A stretch of DNA of 64,000 nucleotides from the NCBI RefSeq assembly GCF_900182575.1, contig NZ_FXSZ01000008.1, forward strand, positions 68,347 to 132,346, given 5' to 3'. The position numbers and the translations under genes were made by a program. A model generated the notes under the pieces. The model did not search any database. It worked only from the letters and a program-made list of their open reading frames with translations, and was not told the DNA's origin. Source of the DNA: Solitalea koreensis (GTDB lineage Bacteria; Bacteroidota; Bacteroidia; Sphingobacteriales; Sphingobacteriaceae). Positions 25,644 through 33,871 of the stretch are shown one piece after another; position 1 is the stretch's first letter, and the number at the start of each line of letters is the position of its first letter.

Positions 25644-25666
25644 TTCTTACTGATTATCAGTAAGAA
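25644..25666 (-). repeat. 11-base palindrome after the hpf terminator
   Basis: TTCTTACTGAT-T-ATCAGTAAGAA, perfect arms around one base, directly following the hpf terminator. It could be a second terminator stem (T-rich on its minus-strand side) or a protein-binding site. Confidence 0.45.
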
Positions 25667-25695
25667 AAAATGCTCGACTAAGTGCCGAGCATTTT
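25667..25695 (-). terminator. hpf terminator
   Basis: Stem AAAATGCTCG / CGAGCATTTT with a 9-base loop, then TTTTTTCTT on the minus strand, 28 bases past the hpf stop. Confidence 0.85.
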
Positions 25696-25723
25696 AAATT
25701 ATAAGTATTTTAATGATTCAAAC

Positions 25724-26065
25724 TTATACTTCTTCTTCCTCAATAATCGGAGCTTTAGCTTTACCTGCGTGCGTACGTTGCTTTTCTTTGTGTTTTTTAA
25801 TTTGTTTAGACATTGAATCCAAGGCCAATTCTGTAGCTTCTTCGAATGACTGACGTTGCTCTTTAACGAATAATGAGTTTCCGGGTATATTCAATTTGAT
25901 CTCCACAATTTTATTTGCAGTATCTTCTGCTCTGTCTAATTTCAAGAACACATCACCATCAATTACTTGGTCGTAATAGGAGTCGAGCTTATCTACTTTT
26001 TTTTGGATAAAATCCAACAATTTAATGTCGGCGTCAAAACGAATTGATTGAACACGGATTTTCAT
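25724..26065 (-). CDS. hpf: Ribosome hibernation-promoting factor (HPF/RaiA family, short form)
   Basis: 113 residues. The N-terminal ~100 residues have the beta-alpha-beta-beta-beta-alpha pattern of HPF/YfiA: KIRVQSIRFDADIKLLDFIQ, VEIKLNIPGNSLFVKEQ, FEEATELALDSMSKQIKKHK. The tail is short and acidic (IIEEEEV), so the C-terminal dimerisation domain of long HPF is absent. The protein binds the 30S decoding site in stationary phase and protects idle ribosomes. It is 18 bases after xerC, the common rpsU-xerC-hpf order in this phylum. Confidence 0.93.
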   Translation of the reverse strand: MKIRVQSIRFDADIKLLDFIQKKVDKLDSYYDQVIDGDVFLKLDRAEDTANKIVEIKLNIPGNSLFVKEQRQSFEEATELALDSMSKQIKKHKEKQRTHAGKAKAPIIEEEEV

Positions 26066-26083
26066 ATTTCCTCCTTTTTAAAA

Positions 26084-26965
26084 TTATGCCCTTGGATGGG
26101 CTTGTTTGTAAATGTTTTTTAACCGATCAGTAGAGTTATGCGTATATACTTGAGTAGCTGCAAGACTTACATGACCGAGTAACTCTTTAATTGCATTTAA
26201 ATCAGCTCCTTTGTTGAGTAAATGAGTGGCAAATGTATGACGCAACACGTGCGGACTCTTTTTTTCTATTGTCGATACATAGGAAAGGTACTTATTAATC
26301 AAATTATAAACAAATTTGGGATATAACTTATCACCTTTATTGGTAACGAATAAATACTCATTTTGTGTATTAAAATCAGTATTTTTTTTTGAAGTGCAAT
26401 AATTAGCAAGTAATTGTTGATAAGTTTCTGTAAAAGGAATAAGCCGTTCTTTATTACGCTTACCTAACACTCGGATGCTTTTATTATAGAAATCAACATC
26501 CCTCTCTTTTAAACCGATCAACTCTGACAAACGTATTCCTGTTTGATAGATGGTTTCAATAATTATTTTATCTCTTATACCCTCAAATCCTTCAGTAAAC
26601 TCAATGTTATCTAATAACATATCCATATGCTGCGTTTCAACAAAAACAGGTAGCCGTTTTTGCATTTTAGGTGTTTGAACTTTTAAAAAAGGGTCGGTTT
26701 CTATTATTTTTTCCCTGAGAAGAAATTTGTAGAAAGTGCGAAGCGCTGAAAGTTTACGATTGATCGTACGAGTGGAAATGGTTTCATCCATGAGTTCAAC
26801 AATCCATGAACGTATAAATTCATGATTTGCATGAGCAAGGTCATTAATTTCAAACCTATTAAGAAAAACAACAAACTGCTGTAAATCACTACTGTAAGAA
26901 ACTATTGTATGAGGAGAAAATCTCTTTTCGAACTCTAAATAACGGAGAAAACGGTCGATATGCAT
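26084..26965 (-). CDS. xerC: Tyrosine recombinase XerC-like
   Basis: 293 residues. An N-terminal SAM-like core-binding domain (residues 1-90) precedes the catalytic domain. Active-site residues are visible: Arg in YQTGIRLSELIGL, Lys in VLGKRNKERLIPF, His-x-x-Arg in SPHVLRHTFATHLL, His in LLGHVSLAATQVYTH, and Tyr in that same segment. The protein likely resolves chromosome dimers at dif. The start is ATG at 26963-26965, not the TTG before it. It begins right after the T-run of the rpsU terminator, so its ribosome-binding region overlaps that terminator. Confidence 0.9.
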   Translation of the reverse strand: MHIDRFLRYLEFEKRFSPHTIVSYSSDLQQFVVFLNRFEINDLAHANHEFIRSWIVELMDETISTRTINRKLSALRTFYKFLLREKIIETDPFLKVQTPKMQKRLPVFVETQHMDMLLDNIEFTEGFEGIRDKIIIETIYQTGIRLSELIGLKERDVDFYNKSIRVLGKRNKERLIPFTETYQQLLANYCTSKKNTDFNTQNEYLFVTNKGDKLYPKFVYNLINKYLSYVSTIEKKSPHVLRHTFATHLLNKGADLNAIKELLGHVSLAATQVYTHNSTDRLKNIYKQAHPRA

Positions 26966-27007
26966 CAAAAAAAAATGGTCGTATATTTAGTGAAATATAC
27001 GACCATT
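26966..27007 (-). terminator. rpsU terminator abutting the xerC start
   Basis: Perfect 15-base stem (AATGGTCGTATATTT at 26974-26988, its complement at 26993-27007), 4-base loop, then a T-run on the minus strand. The run ends one base before the xerC ATG. Confidence 0.88.
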
Positions 27008-27030
27008 AATATTATAAAACAACAGAATTA

Positions 27031-27222
27031 TTATTGATTCTCTTGTTGTAAGGTTTGTTTGTAAACAGCCTTTTTAACCACGTTACGACGTGCTACAGAC
27101 TTTTTCTCGTAAGCCTGACGACTTCTCAACTCGCGAAGAACACCAGTTTTTTCAAATTTTTTCTTAAAACGCTTAAGCGCTTTGTCGATAGTTTCGTTAT
27201 CTTTTAAATTAATAATGATCAT
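27031..27222 (-). CDS. rpsU: 30S ribosomal protein S21
   Basis: 63 residues. It begins MIIINLKDNETIDKALKRFK with the basic RFKKKFEKTGVLRELRSRQA segment of S21. S21 assists base pairing at the anti-Shine-Dalgarno end of 16S rRNA. It has a consensus promoter (27255-27285) and its own terminator. Confidence 0.97.
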   Translation of the reverse strand: MIIINLKDNETIDKALKRFKKKFEKTGVLRELRSRQAYEKKSVARRNVVKKAVYKQTLQQENQ

Positions 27223-27254
27223 AGCCTTTTATATACCTCCAATCGTAAGGACGA

Positions 27255-27285
27255 CAAAGATAAGCCGAATACCTTGATTATCAAA
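27255..27285 (-). promoter_or_regulatory. Consensus promoter of rpsU
   Basis: On the minus strand: TTTG (27282-27285), exactly 19 bases, TATCTTTG (27255-27262). Both boxes match the Bacteroidota consensus without mismatch. The start codon is about 33 bases downstream. Confidence 0.78.
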
Positions 27286-27326
27286 AATAATTTATCTTTT
27301 TATTTTTCAGAACTCATCCTATGCAC

Positions 27327-28502
27327 TTATTTCAATATTTCGCGCGAAATCACAATCTTTTGAATTTCAGAGGTTCCTTCACCAATAGTGCATAGTTTTG
27401 CATCTCGGTAATATTTCTCAACCGGAAAATCTTTAGTGTAACCATATCCTCCAAAAATCTGCACTGCTTCATTTGCTGTTCTTACGCAAACTTCAGAAGC
27501 ATAGTATTTGGCCATGGCCGACTCTTTGGTTAATTTTTTTCCTTTATTTTTTAAATCGGCAGCATGAAGGATCAATAGTTCGGCCGCCTCAATTTCGGTA
27601 GCCATTTGCGCCAGTTTAAAACTGATGCCTTGAAATTCACAAATTGGCTGTCCAAACTGATGACGTTCTTTCGAATAGGCGGTGGCGGCAAGAAAAGCTC
27701 CTTTTGCAATACCCAATGCAAGAGCAGCAATGGAAATCCGGCCGCCATCCAGTACTTTCATCGCCTGTTTAAACCCATCGCCTTCCTCTCCTAGTAAATT
27801 ATCCTTATGAACGCGAACGTTATCGAGAATAAGCTCAGTCGTTTCGGAGGCACGCATACCGAGTTTATTTTCTTTCTTACCATGTGCAAACCCATCTGTT
27901 CCTTTTTCAATTACAAAAGCAGAAATGCCATTTGAACTACCCTTCTCCCCTGTTCGTGCCATTACAACAGCCACGCTACTTGATTTGCCGTGGGTAATCC
28001 AATTTTTAGCTCCGCTAATTATATAATAATCACCATCTTTTACAGCGGTTGTATTCATATGTAAGGCATCTGAACCGGTGTTAGCCTCGGTGAGCCCCCA
28101 AGCCCCAATCCATTCAGCGGAAGCTAATTTAGGTAACCAACGCTTTTTTTGTTCTTCATTGCCGAAATACAAAATATGGCCTGTACAAAGTGAGTTATGC
28201 GCGGCTAATGAAAGTCCTACTGAACCACATACTTTAGCAATCTCTTCTATTATAGCCACATATTCGAAATAACCGAGACCTGCCCCTCCGTATTCTTCAG
28301 GCACAAGAACCCCCATCATACCCAGTTCTCCCAATTTCTTGAATGTTTCTATAGGAAAATATTGTGATTCATCCCATTCCATTACATGCGGTCGGATGTT
28401 TTTCTCAGCAAAATCCCTTGCGGTTTCCTTCACCATTCTGAGATTTTCAGAAATGAAAAAGTCAACCCCTTCCAAAGAGGCATTATACATTGAATTGGTC
28501 AT
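27327..28502 (-). CDS. Acyl-CoA dehydrogenase
   Basis: 391 residues, standard length. It has the three-part fold: N-terminal helices (FISENLRMVKETARDFAEKN), the middle beta domain with the WGLTEANTGSDALHM and YIISGAKNWITHG FAD/substrate motifs, and a C-terminal helical domain. The catalytic Glu region is near the C-terminus (QIFGGYGYTKDFPVEKYYRD, then IGEGTSEIQKI). It oxidises an acyl-CoA to the trans-2-enoyl-CoA using FAD and passes electrons to ETF. Chain-length specificity (short or branched chain) cannot be read from the sequence. It is 32 bases after apt. Confidence 0.92.
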   Translation of the reverse strand: MTNSMYNASLEGVDFFISENLRMVKETARDFAEKNIRPHVMEWDESQYFPIETFKKLGELGMMGVLVPEEYGGAGLGYFEYVAIIEEIAKVCGSVGLSLAAHNSLCTGHILYFGNEEQKKRWLPKLASAEWIGAWGLTEANTGSDALHMNTTAVKDGDYYIISGAKNWITHGKSSSVAVVMARTGEKGSSNGISAFVIEKGTDGFAHGKKENKLGMRASETTELILDNVRVHKDNLLGEEGDGFKQAMKVLDGGRISIAALALGIAKGAFLAATAYSKERHQFGQPICEFQGISFKLAQMATEIEAAELLILHAADLKNKGKKLTKESAMAKYYASEVCVRTANEAVQIFGGYGYTKDFPVEKYYRDAKLCTIGEGTSEIQKIVISREILK

Positions 28503-28534
28503 AATAAATTGATTAACAGGGTTATTAATTAGAC

Positions 28535-29068
28535 TTATGGATATCTAATCAAAGATATTATATTTTCAGAACAAGCTTTTAGCTTTTCTCTTCCATTCAA
28601 AAAATCTAATTCAATCAAAAATGACACCGCTTCTACTTTTGCACCCAACTTTTCAATTAATTTTGCTGCAGCCCCTACTGTGCCTCCGGTTGCTAATAAA
28701 TCGTCGTGGATTAAAACCGACTGCCCTGGAACAATTGCATCTTCATGAACCTCAATAATTGCTTCTCCGTACTCCAATTTATAAGATTGAGCGATGGTTT
28801 TATACGGAAGTTTTCCCTTTTTTCGAATAGGGACAAAAGGCACGTTTAATCGCTGCGCTATAAGCACTCCGAAGAAAAACCCCCTGCTTTCAATGGCGGC
28901 AACTTCGTCTATATGAATTCCTTCTAATTGACGAACGTATTCGTCAACTATTTCGCGACATAAACCCGGATCTTTAAGTATTGGCGTAATATCTTTAAAA
29001 ACAATTCCTTCCTTAGGAAAATCGATTATATCTCTCACAACCGATTTCAACTTTTGTTCTATGGTCAT
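28535..29068 (-). CDS. apt: Adenine phosphoribosyltransferase
   Basis: 177 residues. The PRPP-binding motif is SVLIHDDLLATGGTVGAAAK. Upstream, AAIESRGFFFGVLIAQRL and FVPIRKKGKLPYKTI are typical of Apt. It salvages adenine and PRPP to AMP. It is 3 bases after the helix-hairpin-helix protein stop and 32 bases before the acyl-CoA dehydrogenase, so the three probably share a transcript. Confidence 0.96.
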   Translation of the reverse strand: MTIEQKLKSVVRDIIDFPKEGIVFKDITPILKDPGLCREIVDEYVRQLEGIHIDEVAAIESRGFFFGVLIAQRLNVPFVPIRKKGKLPYKTIAQSYKLEYGEAIIEVHEDAIVPGQSVLIHDDLLATGGTVGAAAKLIEKLGAKVEAVSFLIELDFLNGREKLKACSENIISLIRYP

Positions 29069-29071
29069 TGC

Positions 29072-29977
29072 TTAATTGCTGAGTAAGTATGGAGCAAGTT
29101 TAACTAAAGTATTTTTATCAATTACGCCTGTTGTCATCAAATCATCTACCGTTTTAAAGGAACCATGTTGTTTTCTGTAATTTAACAGCACATTGATTTG
29201 TTTATAACTCCAATACGGGAAACGTTTAAGATCACTAAATTCAGCGGAATTGATATTGACTTTATTAATTGTTGATGCATCTACTTTTATTAAATTTTCA
29301 ACGGAACTGTACTTCATACTGTCCAAACCGTAGACTTCCATTAACTGCTCTTTTTGATAAAATCCTCCTAACCGGTTGCGATATTTAATAATACGTGTTG
29401 CAAACGCAGGACCAATACCAGGGAGTCCAACCAATGCAAGAGAATCCGAAGCATTCAATTCAATAATCTTCATTTGTTGAGCTTTATTTGAAGGAATAGT
29501 TTGAGATTTCGATTTCTCTTTAGAACTGAGTGTTATATACGGTTCTAATCTGGCATATTCTTCAGCCGAAATTGAATACATTTTTTTGAGATCTTCTTTA
29601 CGGTAAAAATGTCCTCCTTTACTTTCATAGTTTTTGATAACATGAATTTGCTTATCAGAGAGCCCTAATAGTTTCCAATCGGCCTCTGATAAATTATTGG
29701 GATTGAAAGCAAAAAGCTTAACCGAGCGTTTTACTTCTACTTTTTTTTCTGAAACCTTGCTACCCTGTTTTACCTCAAGTTTACTATCCTGAGAACACTG
29801 TGCTTCAAATGCCGCTATTTCTGTATTGAATTTCTTAAAATCGATTGGCTCATTTATAAATATCCTTTCTAAGTAAAAGTTAGAAAAGATAAGCAGTACT
29901 ATAAAAACAAAGAGTACTAAAATACCATTCAACTCTTTTCTGGAGAAAGAAAACCAAAGTCTTAAAAACTGTTTCAT
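29072..29977 (-). CDS. Helix-hairpin-helix (ComEA-like) membrane-anchored protein
   Basis: 301 residues. One N-terminal membrane helix (LVLFVFIVLLIFSNFYLERI) is followed by three helix-hairpin-helix units: near residue 95 (LSEADWKLLGLSDKQIHVIK), near 175 (LVGLPGIGPAFATRIIKYRN) and near 240 (FSDLKRFPYWSYKQINVLLN). The DNA-binding hairpin GIGP is clear only in the middle unit. Such proteins bind DNA without sequence preference and resemble the ComEA uptake receptor, but no other competence gene is nearby. A role in DNA uptake is a possibility only. Confidence 0.8.
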   Translation of the reverse strand: MKQFLRLWFSFSRKELNGILVLFVFIVLLIFSNFYLERIFINEPIDFKKFNTEIAAFEAQCSQDSKLEVKQGSKVSEKKVEVKRSVKLFAFNPNNLSEADWKLLGLSDKQIHVIKNYESKGGHFYRKEDLKKMYSISAEEYARLEPYITLSSKEKSKSQTIPSNKAQQMKIIELNASDSLALVGLPGIGPAFATRIIKYRNRLGGFYQKEQLMEVYGLDSMKYSSVENLIKVDASTINKVNINSAEFSDLKRFPYWSYKQINVLLNYRKQHGSFKTVDDLMTTGVIDKNTLVKLAPYLLSN

Positions 29978-30141
29978 GGATAGAATTATTTTTTTTTAAT
30001 CGTCATAGCAAATTTGACTTAGGTACCGTATCGATCAAATTCAAAATGCGTTTATGACTCAAGCATAGTGTAAAATGTAAGCTTAAGATAACAAGATAAA
30101 CACATAAGGAAATATTAATTTCATTATATTTATCATGGAAG

Positions 30142-30173
30142 TTTTCTATAGTAACAGTTTAGTTTTATTTTTG
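30142..30173 (+). promoter_or_regulatory. Possible promoter of the two-domain acyltransferase
   Basis: TATTTTTG (30166-30173) is an exact -7 match. TTTT around 30142-30145, about 20 bases upstream, is a partial -33 box. The ATG at 30194 follows after about 20 bases and has AAAGG directly before it. Confidence 0.4.
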
Positions 30174-30193
30174 AGGTTCTATTGATATAAAGG

Positions 30194-31957
30194 ATGAAGT
30201 TAATTACACCTGAAGAATTTGCTTCAGCAACCAAACTTAACAAATTGAAAATGCCAGGATTGTCCAAACTGGTAATGAGCTTGTTAAAACTGAATAAGCT
30301 AAACGATTTTTACGCTAAAATACAAGATAGACAAGGACTTGAATTCGTTGATGCAGTAGTCGATTCATTAGGTTTAAATATTGAATTTGACGAAGATGAT
30401 TTGAAGAATATCCCCAAAGAAGGTGGATTTGTTGCCATCGCGAACCATCCATATGGTGGTATAGAAGGCATGATTCTGTTAAAGTTGCTCTCGAAAGTTC
30501 GCCCTGACACCAAAGTGATGGCGAATTTTCTACTCAAAAAAATCCCCAATATCTCCGATTACTTTATTGCAGTAAATCCATTTGAAGAGGTGAAAAGTGT
30601 TTCGAGTTTAGGAGGCATGAAAACCACTATGGAGCTTTTAAAAAACGGTACACCTATAGCGGTATTTCCAGCAGGAGAGGTATCCACATATCAAGCAGAA
30701 ACACAAACGGTAACCGATAAAAAATGGAGTCCAACCATCGGTAAAATCATCAGTAAATGTAAAGTTCCGGTGGTGCCTGTTTATTTTCATGGCAATAACG
30801 GCGTGCTGTTCAATTTGCTCAACATGATTCATCCTACCCTGCGTACGGCTCGTTTACCTCATGAATTACTAAATAAAAAAGGGCGTACAGTAAAGGTTCG
30901 TATCGGAAAACCGATTACAACTAACGAGATTCAACAGTTTGATCATCCGAATAATTTATTGCGTTATTTGCGCGCCAGAACTTATGCATTAAGTTCAAGC
31001 TTAACCGAAAATGATGAAGTTCGTAAGTTCTTTTTCTCAACCGACATTTTCAATGTACTAAAACAACCTGAAGATATCATTGATCCCGTCCCGCAACAAC
31101 TCATTGAGCAGGATATTGAAGCTGTAAGAGAAAGTTCTCTGGTGTATACTGAGAAGAACTATGAGGTTTTTATCGCGAAAACCAGTGTTATTCCGAATAT
31201 TATAAAAGAGATTGGCCGTTTACGAGAGGTTACTTTCCGTGCGGTTGGCGAAGGAACTAACAAAAAGATCGACCTTGATGAATTTGATCTTTACTATCAC
31301 CATTTATTTATTTGGGATAAGGAAGGTCGTAAAATCGTAGGTGCTTATCGAATAGGGAAAGGAAAAGACATTTACTATGCATATGGAAAGAAAGGCTTTT
31401 ATATTAACACCTTATTTAATATACAGGAGCCTCTTACCCATATTATGAAAGAGGCCCTGGAATTGGGTCGTTCTTTTATTGTAAAAGAGTATCAGCAAAA
31501 ACCACTTCCTTTATTCTTGCTTTGGAAAGGGATTCGATCATATGTGATGAAAAATCCTGAGTATCGTTATTTAATGGGACCTGTAAGTATCAGTAATAGC
31601 TTTACCAATCTTTCACAAAGCTTGATCATTGATGTTATCAGAAAAAACTTTTGGAACGAAGAACTTGCTCAGTACGTTACTCCTAAAACCCGTTTCCAAC
31701 CTAAGCATCAAAATGTTGATACCGATATTTTGGTAGAGCAAAGTAAATCAATCAAAAGTCTTGATAACCTCGTTTCGGATATTGAAATAAGCGGAAACAA
31801 GCTACCTGTGTTGTTGCGCCAATACATACAATTAAACGCACGCATCATATGCTTTAATATTGATCCTAAATTTGAAAATTCACTGGACGGATTCCTTTTA
31901 CTCGATTTAAAAGATATTCCAGATGAAAAAATGGAGAAGTTTACCCAGAATCTATAA
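30194..31957 (+). CDS. Bifunctional lysophospholipid/N-acyltransferase (OlsF/GlsF-like)
   Basis: 587 residues with two domains. The N-terminal ~270 residues are a PlsC-type O-acyltransferase (FVAIANHPYGGIEGMILLKL catalytic motif; VFPAGEVSTYQAE; VVPVYFHGNNG). The C-terminal ~300 residues are a GNAT-like N-acyltransferase of the hemolysin/OlsB type (IGRLREVTFRAVGEG, FIWDKEGRKIVGAYRIG). In Bacteroidota this fusion makes aminolipids: the GNAT half adds a 3-hydroxy fatty acid to the amine of ornithine or glycine, and the PlsC half adds the second acyl chain. Which amino acid is used cannot be told from sequence. It stands alone with a promoter and terminator. Confidence 0.82.
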   Translation: MKLITPEEFASATKLNKLKMPGLSKLVMSLLKLNKLNDFYAKIQDRQGLEFVDAVVDSLGLNIEFDEDDLKNIPKEGGFVAIANHPYGGIEGMILLKLLSKVRPDTKVMANFLLKKIPNISDYFIAVNPFEEVKSVSSLGGMKTTMELLKNGTPIAVFPAGEVSTYQAETQTVTDKKWSPTIGKIISKCKVPVVPVYFHGNNGVLFNLLNMIHPTLRTARLPHELLNKKGRTVKVRIGKPITTNEIQQFDHPNNLLRYLRARTYALSSSLTENDEVRKFFFSTDIFNVLKQPEDIIDPVPQQLIEQDIEAVRESSLVYTEKNYEVFIAKTSVIPNIIKEIGRLREVTFRAVGEGTNKKIDLDEFDLYYHHLFIWDKEGRKIVGAYRIGKGKDIYYAYGKKGFYINTLFNIQEPLTHIMKEALELGRSFIVKEYQQKPLPLFLLWKGIRSYVMKNPEYRYLMGPVSISNSFTNLSQSLIIDVIRKNFWNEELAQYVTPKTRFQPKHQNVDTDILVEQSKSIKSLDNLVSDIEISGNKLPVLLRQYIQLNARIICFNIDPKFENSLDGFLLLDLKDIPDEKMEKFTQNL

Positions 31958-31975
31958 GTAATAATTGAACAAATT

Positions 31976-32018
31976 AAAAAAGAGAGAAACTGCTATGGCG
32001 GCTTCTCTCTTTTTTGTT
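31976..32018 (+). terminator. Terminator of the two-domain acyltransferase gene
   Basis: Stem AAAAAAGAGAGAA (31976-31988) / TTCTCTCTTTTTT (32003-32015), 18 bases past the stop. Confidence 0.85.
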
Positions 32019-32125
32019 TGTAGCTATTGGGGTAATTAAGGAAACAAACTTATCATCATCTTGTTTTAAATAAAAGCACTTACCCTATTGTTGATTTTTA
32101 GTAACCAAAATAAAAAATAGATTTT

Positions 32126-32398
32126 ATGGAAGCGACTCAAAAATTAGAATTAATGGATAAAATCCTAAGAGAATTAGATGATTTGAAAAATAGTGAAACT
32201 GCTGTTGTTCAAAAGATTGCTAAACTTGAAATCGATAACATGACATTAAGCGACAAAATGCTCGACACGAAATTGTCTGATATTTATTCGGAAGCAATAA
32301 ACATGGTAGATCACATTAACGAAACTCAAACCGAGTTCGACTTAAAGCGAAACAAATTTGAGCAAGAAAATAATCTTGCTCAAAAACCTGCAGAATAA
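32126..32398 (+). CDS. Small coiled-coil protein, unknown function
   Basis: 90 residues, no Cys or Trp, rich in Glu, Lys, Leu and Asp. The heptad-like LMDKILRELDDLKNSETAVV and IAKLEIDNMTLSDKMLDTKL indicate one long helix, probably a coiled coil. There is no signal peptide or membrane segment. I recognise no family. Clear start and a strong terminator at 32421-32462 argue that it is a real, separately transcribed gene. A scaffold or regulatory-partner role is possible but nothing in the sequence decides it. Confidence 0.6.
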   Translation: MEATQKLELMDKILRELDDLKNSETAVVQKIAKLEIDNMTLSDKMLDTKLSDIYSEAINMVDHINETQTEFDLKRNKFEQENNLAQKPAE

Positions 32399-32420
32399 CA
32401 AAACCTAAACAAGCTAAAAA

Positions 32421-32462
32421 GCTAAAAGAGCAACCTTCATAAAAGCTGGTTGCTCTTTTAGC
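32421..32462. terminator. Terminator between the coiled-coil gene and the TlpA-like gene
   Basis: Perfect 15-base stem GCTAAAAGAGCAACC / GGTTGCTCTTTTAGC with a 12-base loop. It sits between converging genes and may serve both. Confidence 0.8.
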
Positions 32463-32483
32463 GTAAACCTGGGGTATAAATTA

Positions 32484-33869
32484 TTATTTTGTGCCTAATG
32501 ACTTTGCTGAATTTAAACCTAATTGATTTTCTAATACTGCTTTAAGAGCAGGATCGCTTGGGCGAGGAGCATCCACATTAATAACATTTCCGTTTCTATC
32601 AAACAGCATGAAACGAGGAATGCCTTTGATGCCATAAGCTTGTGCGATTTGAGACCAGCCACTGGCAAACAACTGCACTCCGCCCAATTGCTCATCCTTA
32701 ATCATTTTCAACCATTTTTCTTTATCCTTGTCTTCATCCACCGAAACACTCAAAAACACCACATCTTTGCCGTGAAATTCTTGTTCCAATTGCTTTAGTG
32801 AGGGTAATTCCCTTTTGCAAGGACCGCACCACGTTGCCCAAACATCCACTAACACTATTTTACCCTTGAAATCCGTCAAGGAAACTTGTTTTCCTGCGGC
32901 ATCAGGATAGGTAAAGTTGATGGCTTTCTCCCCTGGTTTGAACGTGGCCAATCCGGCAGCAATTTTTTTTTCACGAGCCTTTTGATCTTCGGTTAAAAAG
33001 TATTTGCCATATTTCTCAGCTAGTTCAAGGTAATTGGTATAAGACTTTGTATTAACAGCATTTGATAATACATATTCCCCCTTTAGTTTGTCATTGGGAA
33101 TAGACATCACATATTTATCCAAATCATACTTGCCATATTCTCTATTTTTAAAACTGATCAAACTACTAAGCACCCTTGTTCCATAAGGAAATTTCAATAG
33201 ATCCTCAGTTTGCATAAACCGGTCGGCATTAAAGTTTTTCAAATATGAGGTATAGTCTTCAACCTTTGGATGGACAGTTCGTGGGGTACTTAAAAACGTC
33301 AAAGCGAAGTAGGCAAGATCGTAATCTACAGTTTGCTTCATTAACTTATCAAACTCCACATTCCCAGTTGCTTTGCCGTTCGTCCAGGTTTTTACTTGAG
33401 TCGCAACCGCTTCTAAATCAGGAAAAAAATCAACATATATACTTCTGGTCTTATTAAAGTAAACGGATTTACGCTCAATCTTATAGGCAAACTTTTGCCA
33501 TTGAGCCAACACCTGATTTTCTTTGGTGTTTTCGCCGGTAAGAACATAAGTAGAATCATTCAATTCCAAATTGATCTTGTCATTACCTTTAACGTATAGT
33601 TTAAACTTGTCTTGGGTACCTTGAGTAGGATTGCCAATACCAATTACATAAAAACCTTTGTAATCCGGTTGAAAACTAAATCCGAAAGCACCATTAGCAG
33701 AAGGCGTAGTCGAGGCAAATTCTTCCATCCGACCGTAAACAACTCTGTAAAGTTTAACTTCAGAGGGTTTCGACTTTTTAGAAACCCCTTTTATTTCGGT
33801 GAAATTTTGGGCATGGGCCCCTAAAATTGTACTTGCTGTAAGCGCAAGAAAGGAAAAGTATTTCTTCAT
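32484..33869 (-). CDS. TlpA-like thioredoxin-fold protein (CGPC)
   Basis: 461 residues with an N-terminal signal peptide (MKKYFSFLALTASTILGAHAQ). A beta-rich domain of the DUF4369 type (residues ~25-120) and a helical middle follow, then a C-terminal thioredoxin domain with the active site VDVWATWCGPCKRELPSLKQ and the cis-Pro loop KGIPRFMLFDRNG. It should work in the periplasm or at the outer membrane as a thiol-disulfide reductase. It is the last gene of the SusCD locus, 2 bases after the related CHPC protein. Role in the locus: see the SusC entry. Confidence 0.85.
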   Translation of the reverse strand: MKKYFSFLALTASTILGAHAQNFTEIKGVSKKSKPSEVKLYRVVYGRMEEFASTTPSANGAFGFSFQPDYKGFYVIGIGNPTQGTQDKFKLYVKGNDKINLELNDSTYVLTGENTKENQVLAQWQKFAYKIERKSVYFNKTRSIYVDFFPDLEAVATQVKTWTNGKATGNVEFDKLMKQTVDYDLAYFALTFLSTPRTVHPKVEDYTSYLKNFNADRFMQTEDLLKFPYGTRVLSSLISFKNREYGKYDLDKYVMSIPNDKLKGEYVLSNAVNTKSYTNYLELAEKYGKYFLTEDQKAREKKIAAGLATFKPGEKAINFTYPDAAGKQVSLTDFKGKIVLVDVWATWCGPCKRELPSLKQLEQEFHGKDVVFLSVSVDEDKDKEKWLKMIKDEQLGGVQLFASGWSQIAQAYGIKGIPRFMLFDRNGNVINVDAPRPSDPALKAVLENQLGLNSAKSLGTK

Positions 33870-33871
33870 GT

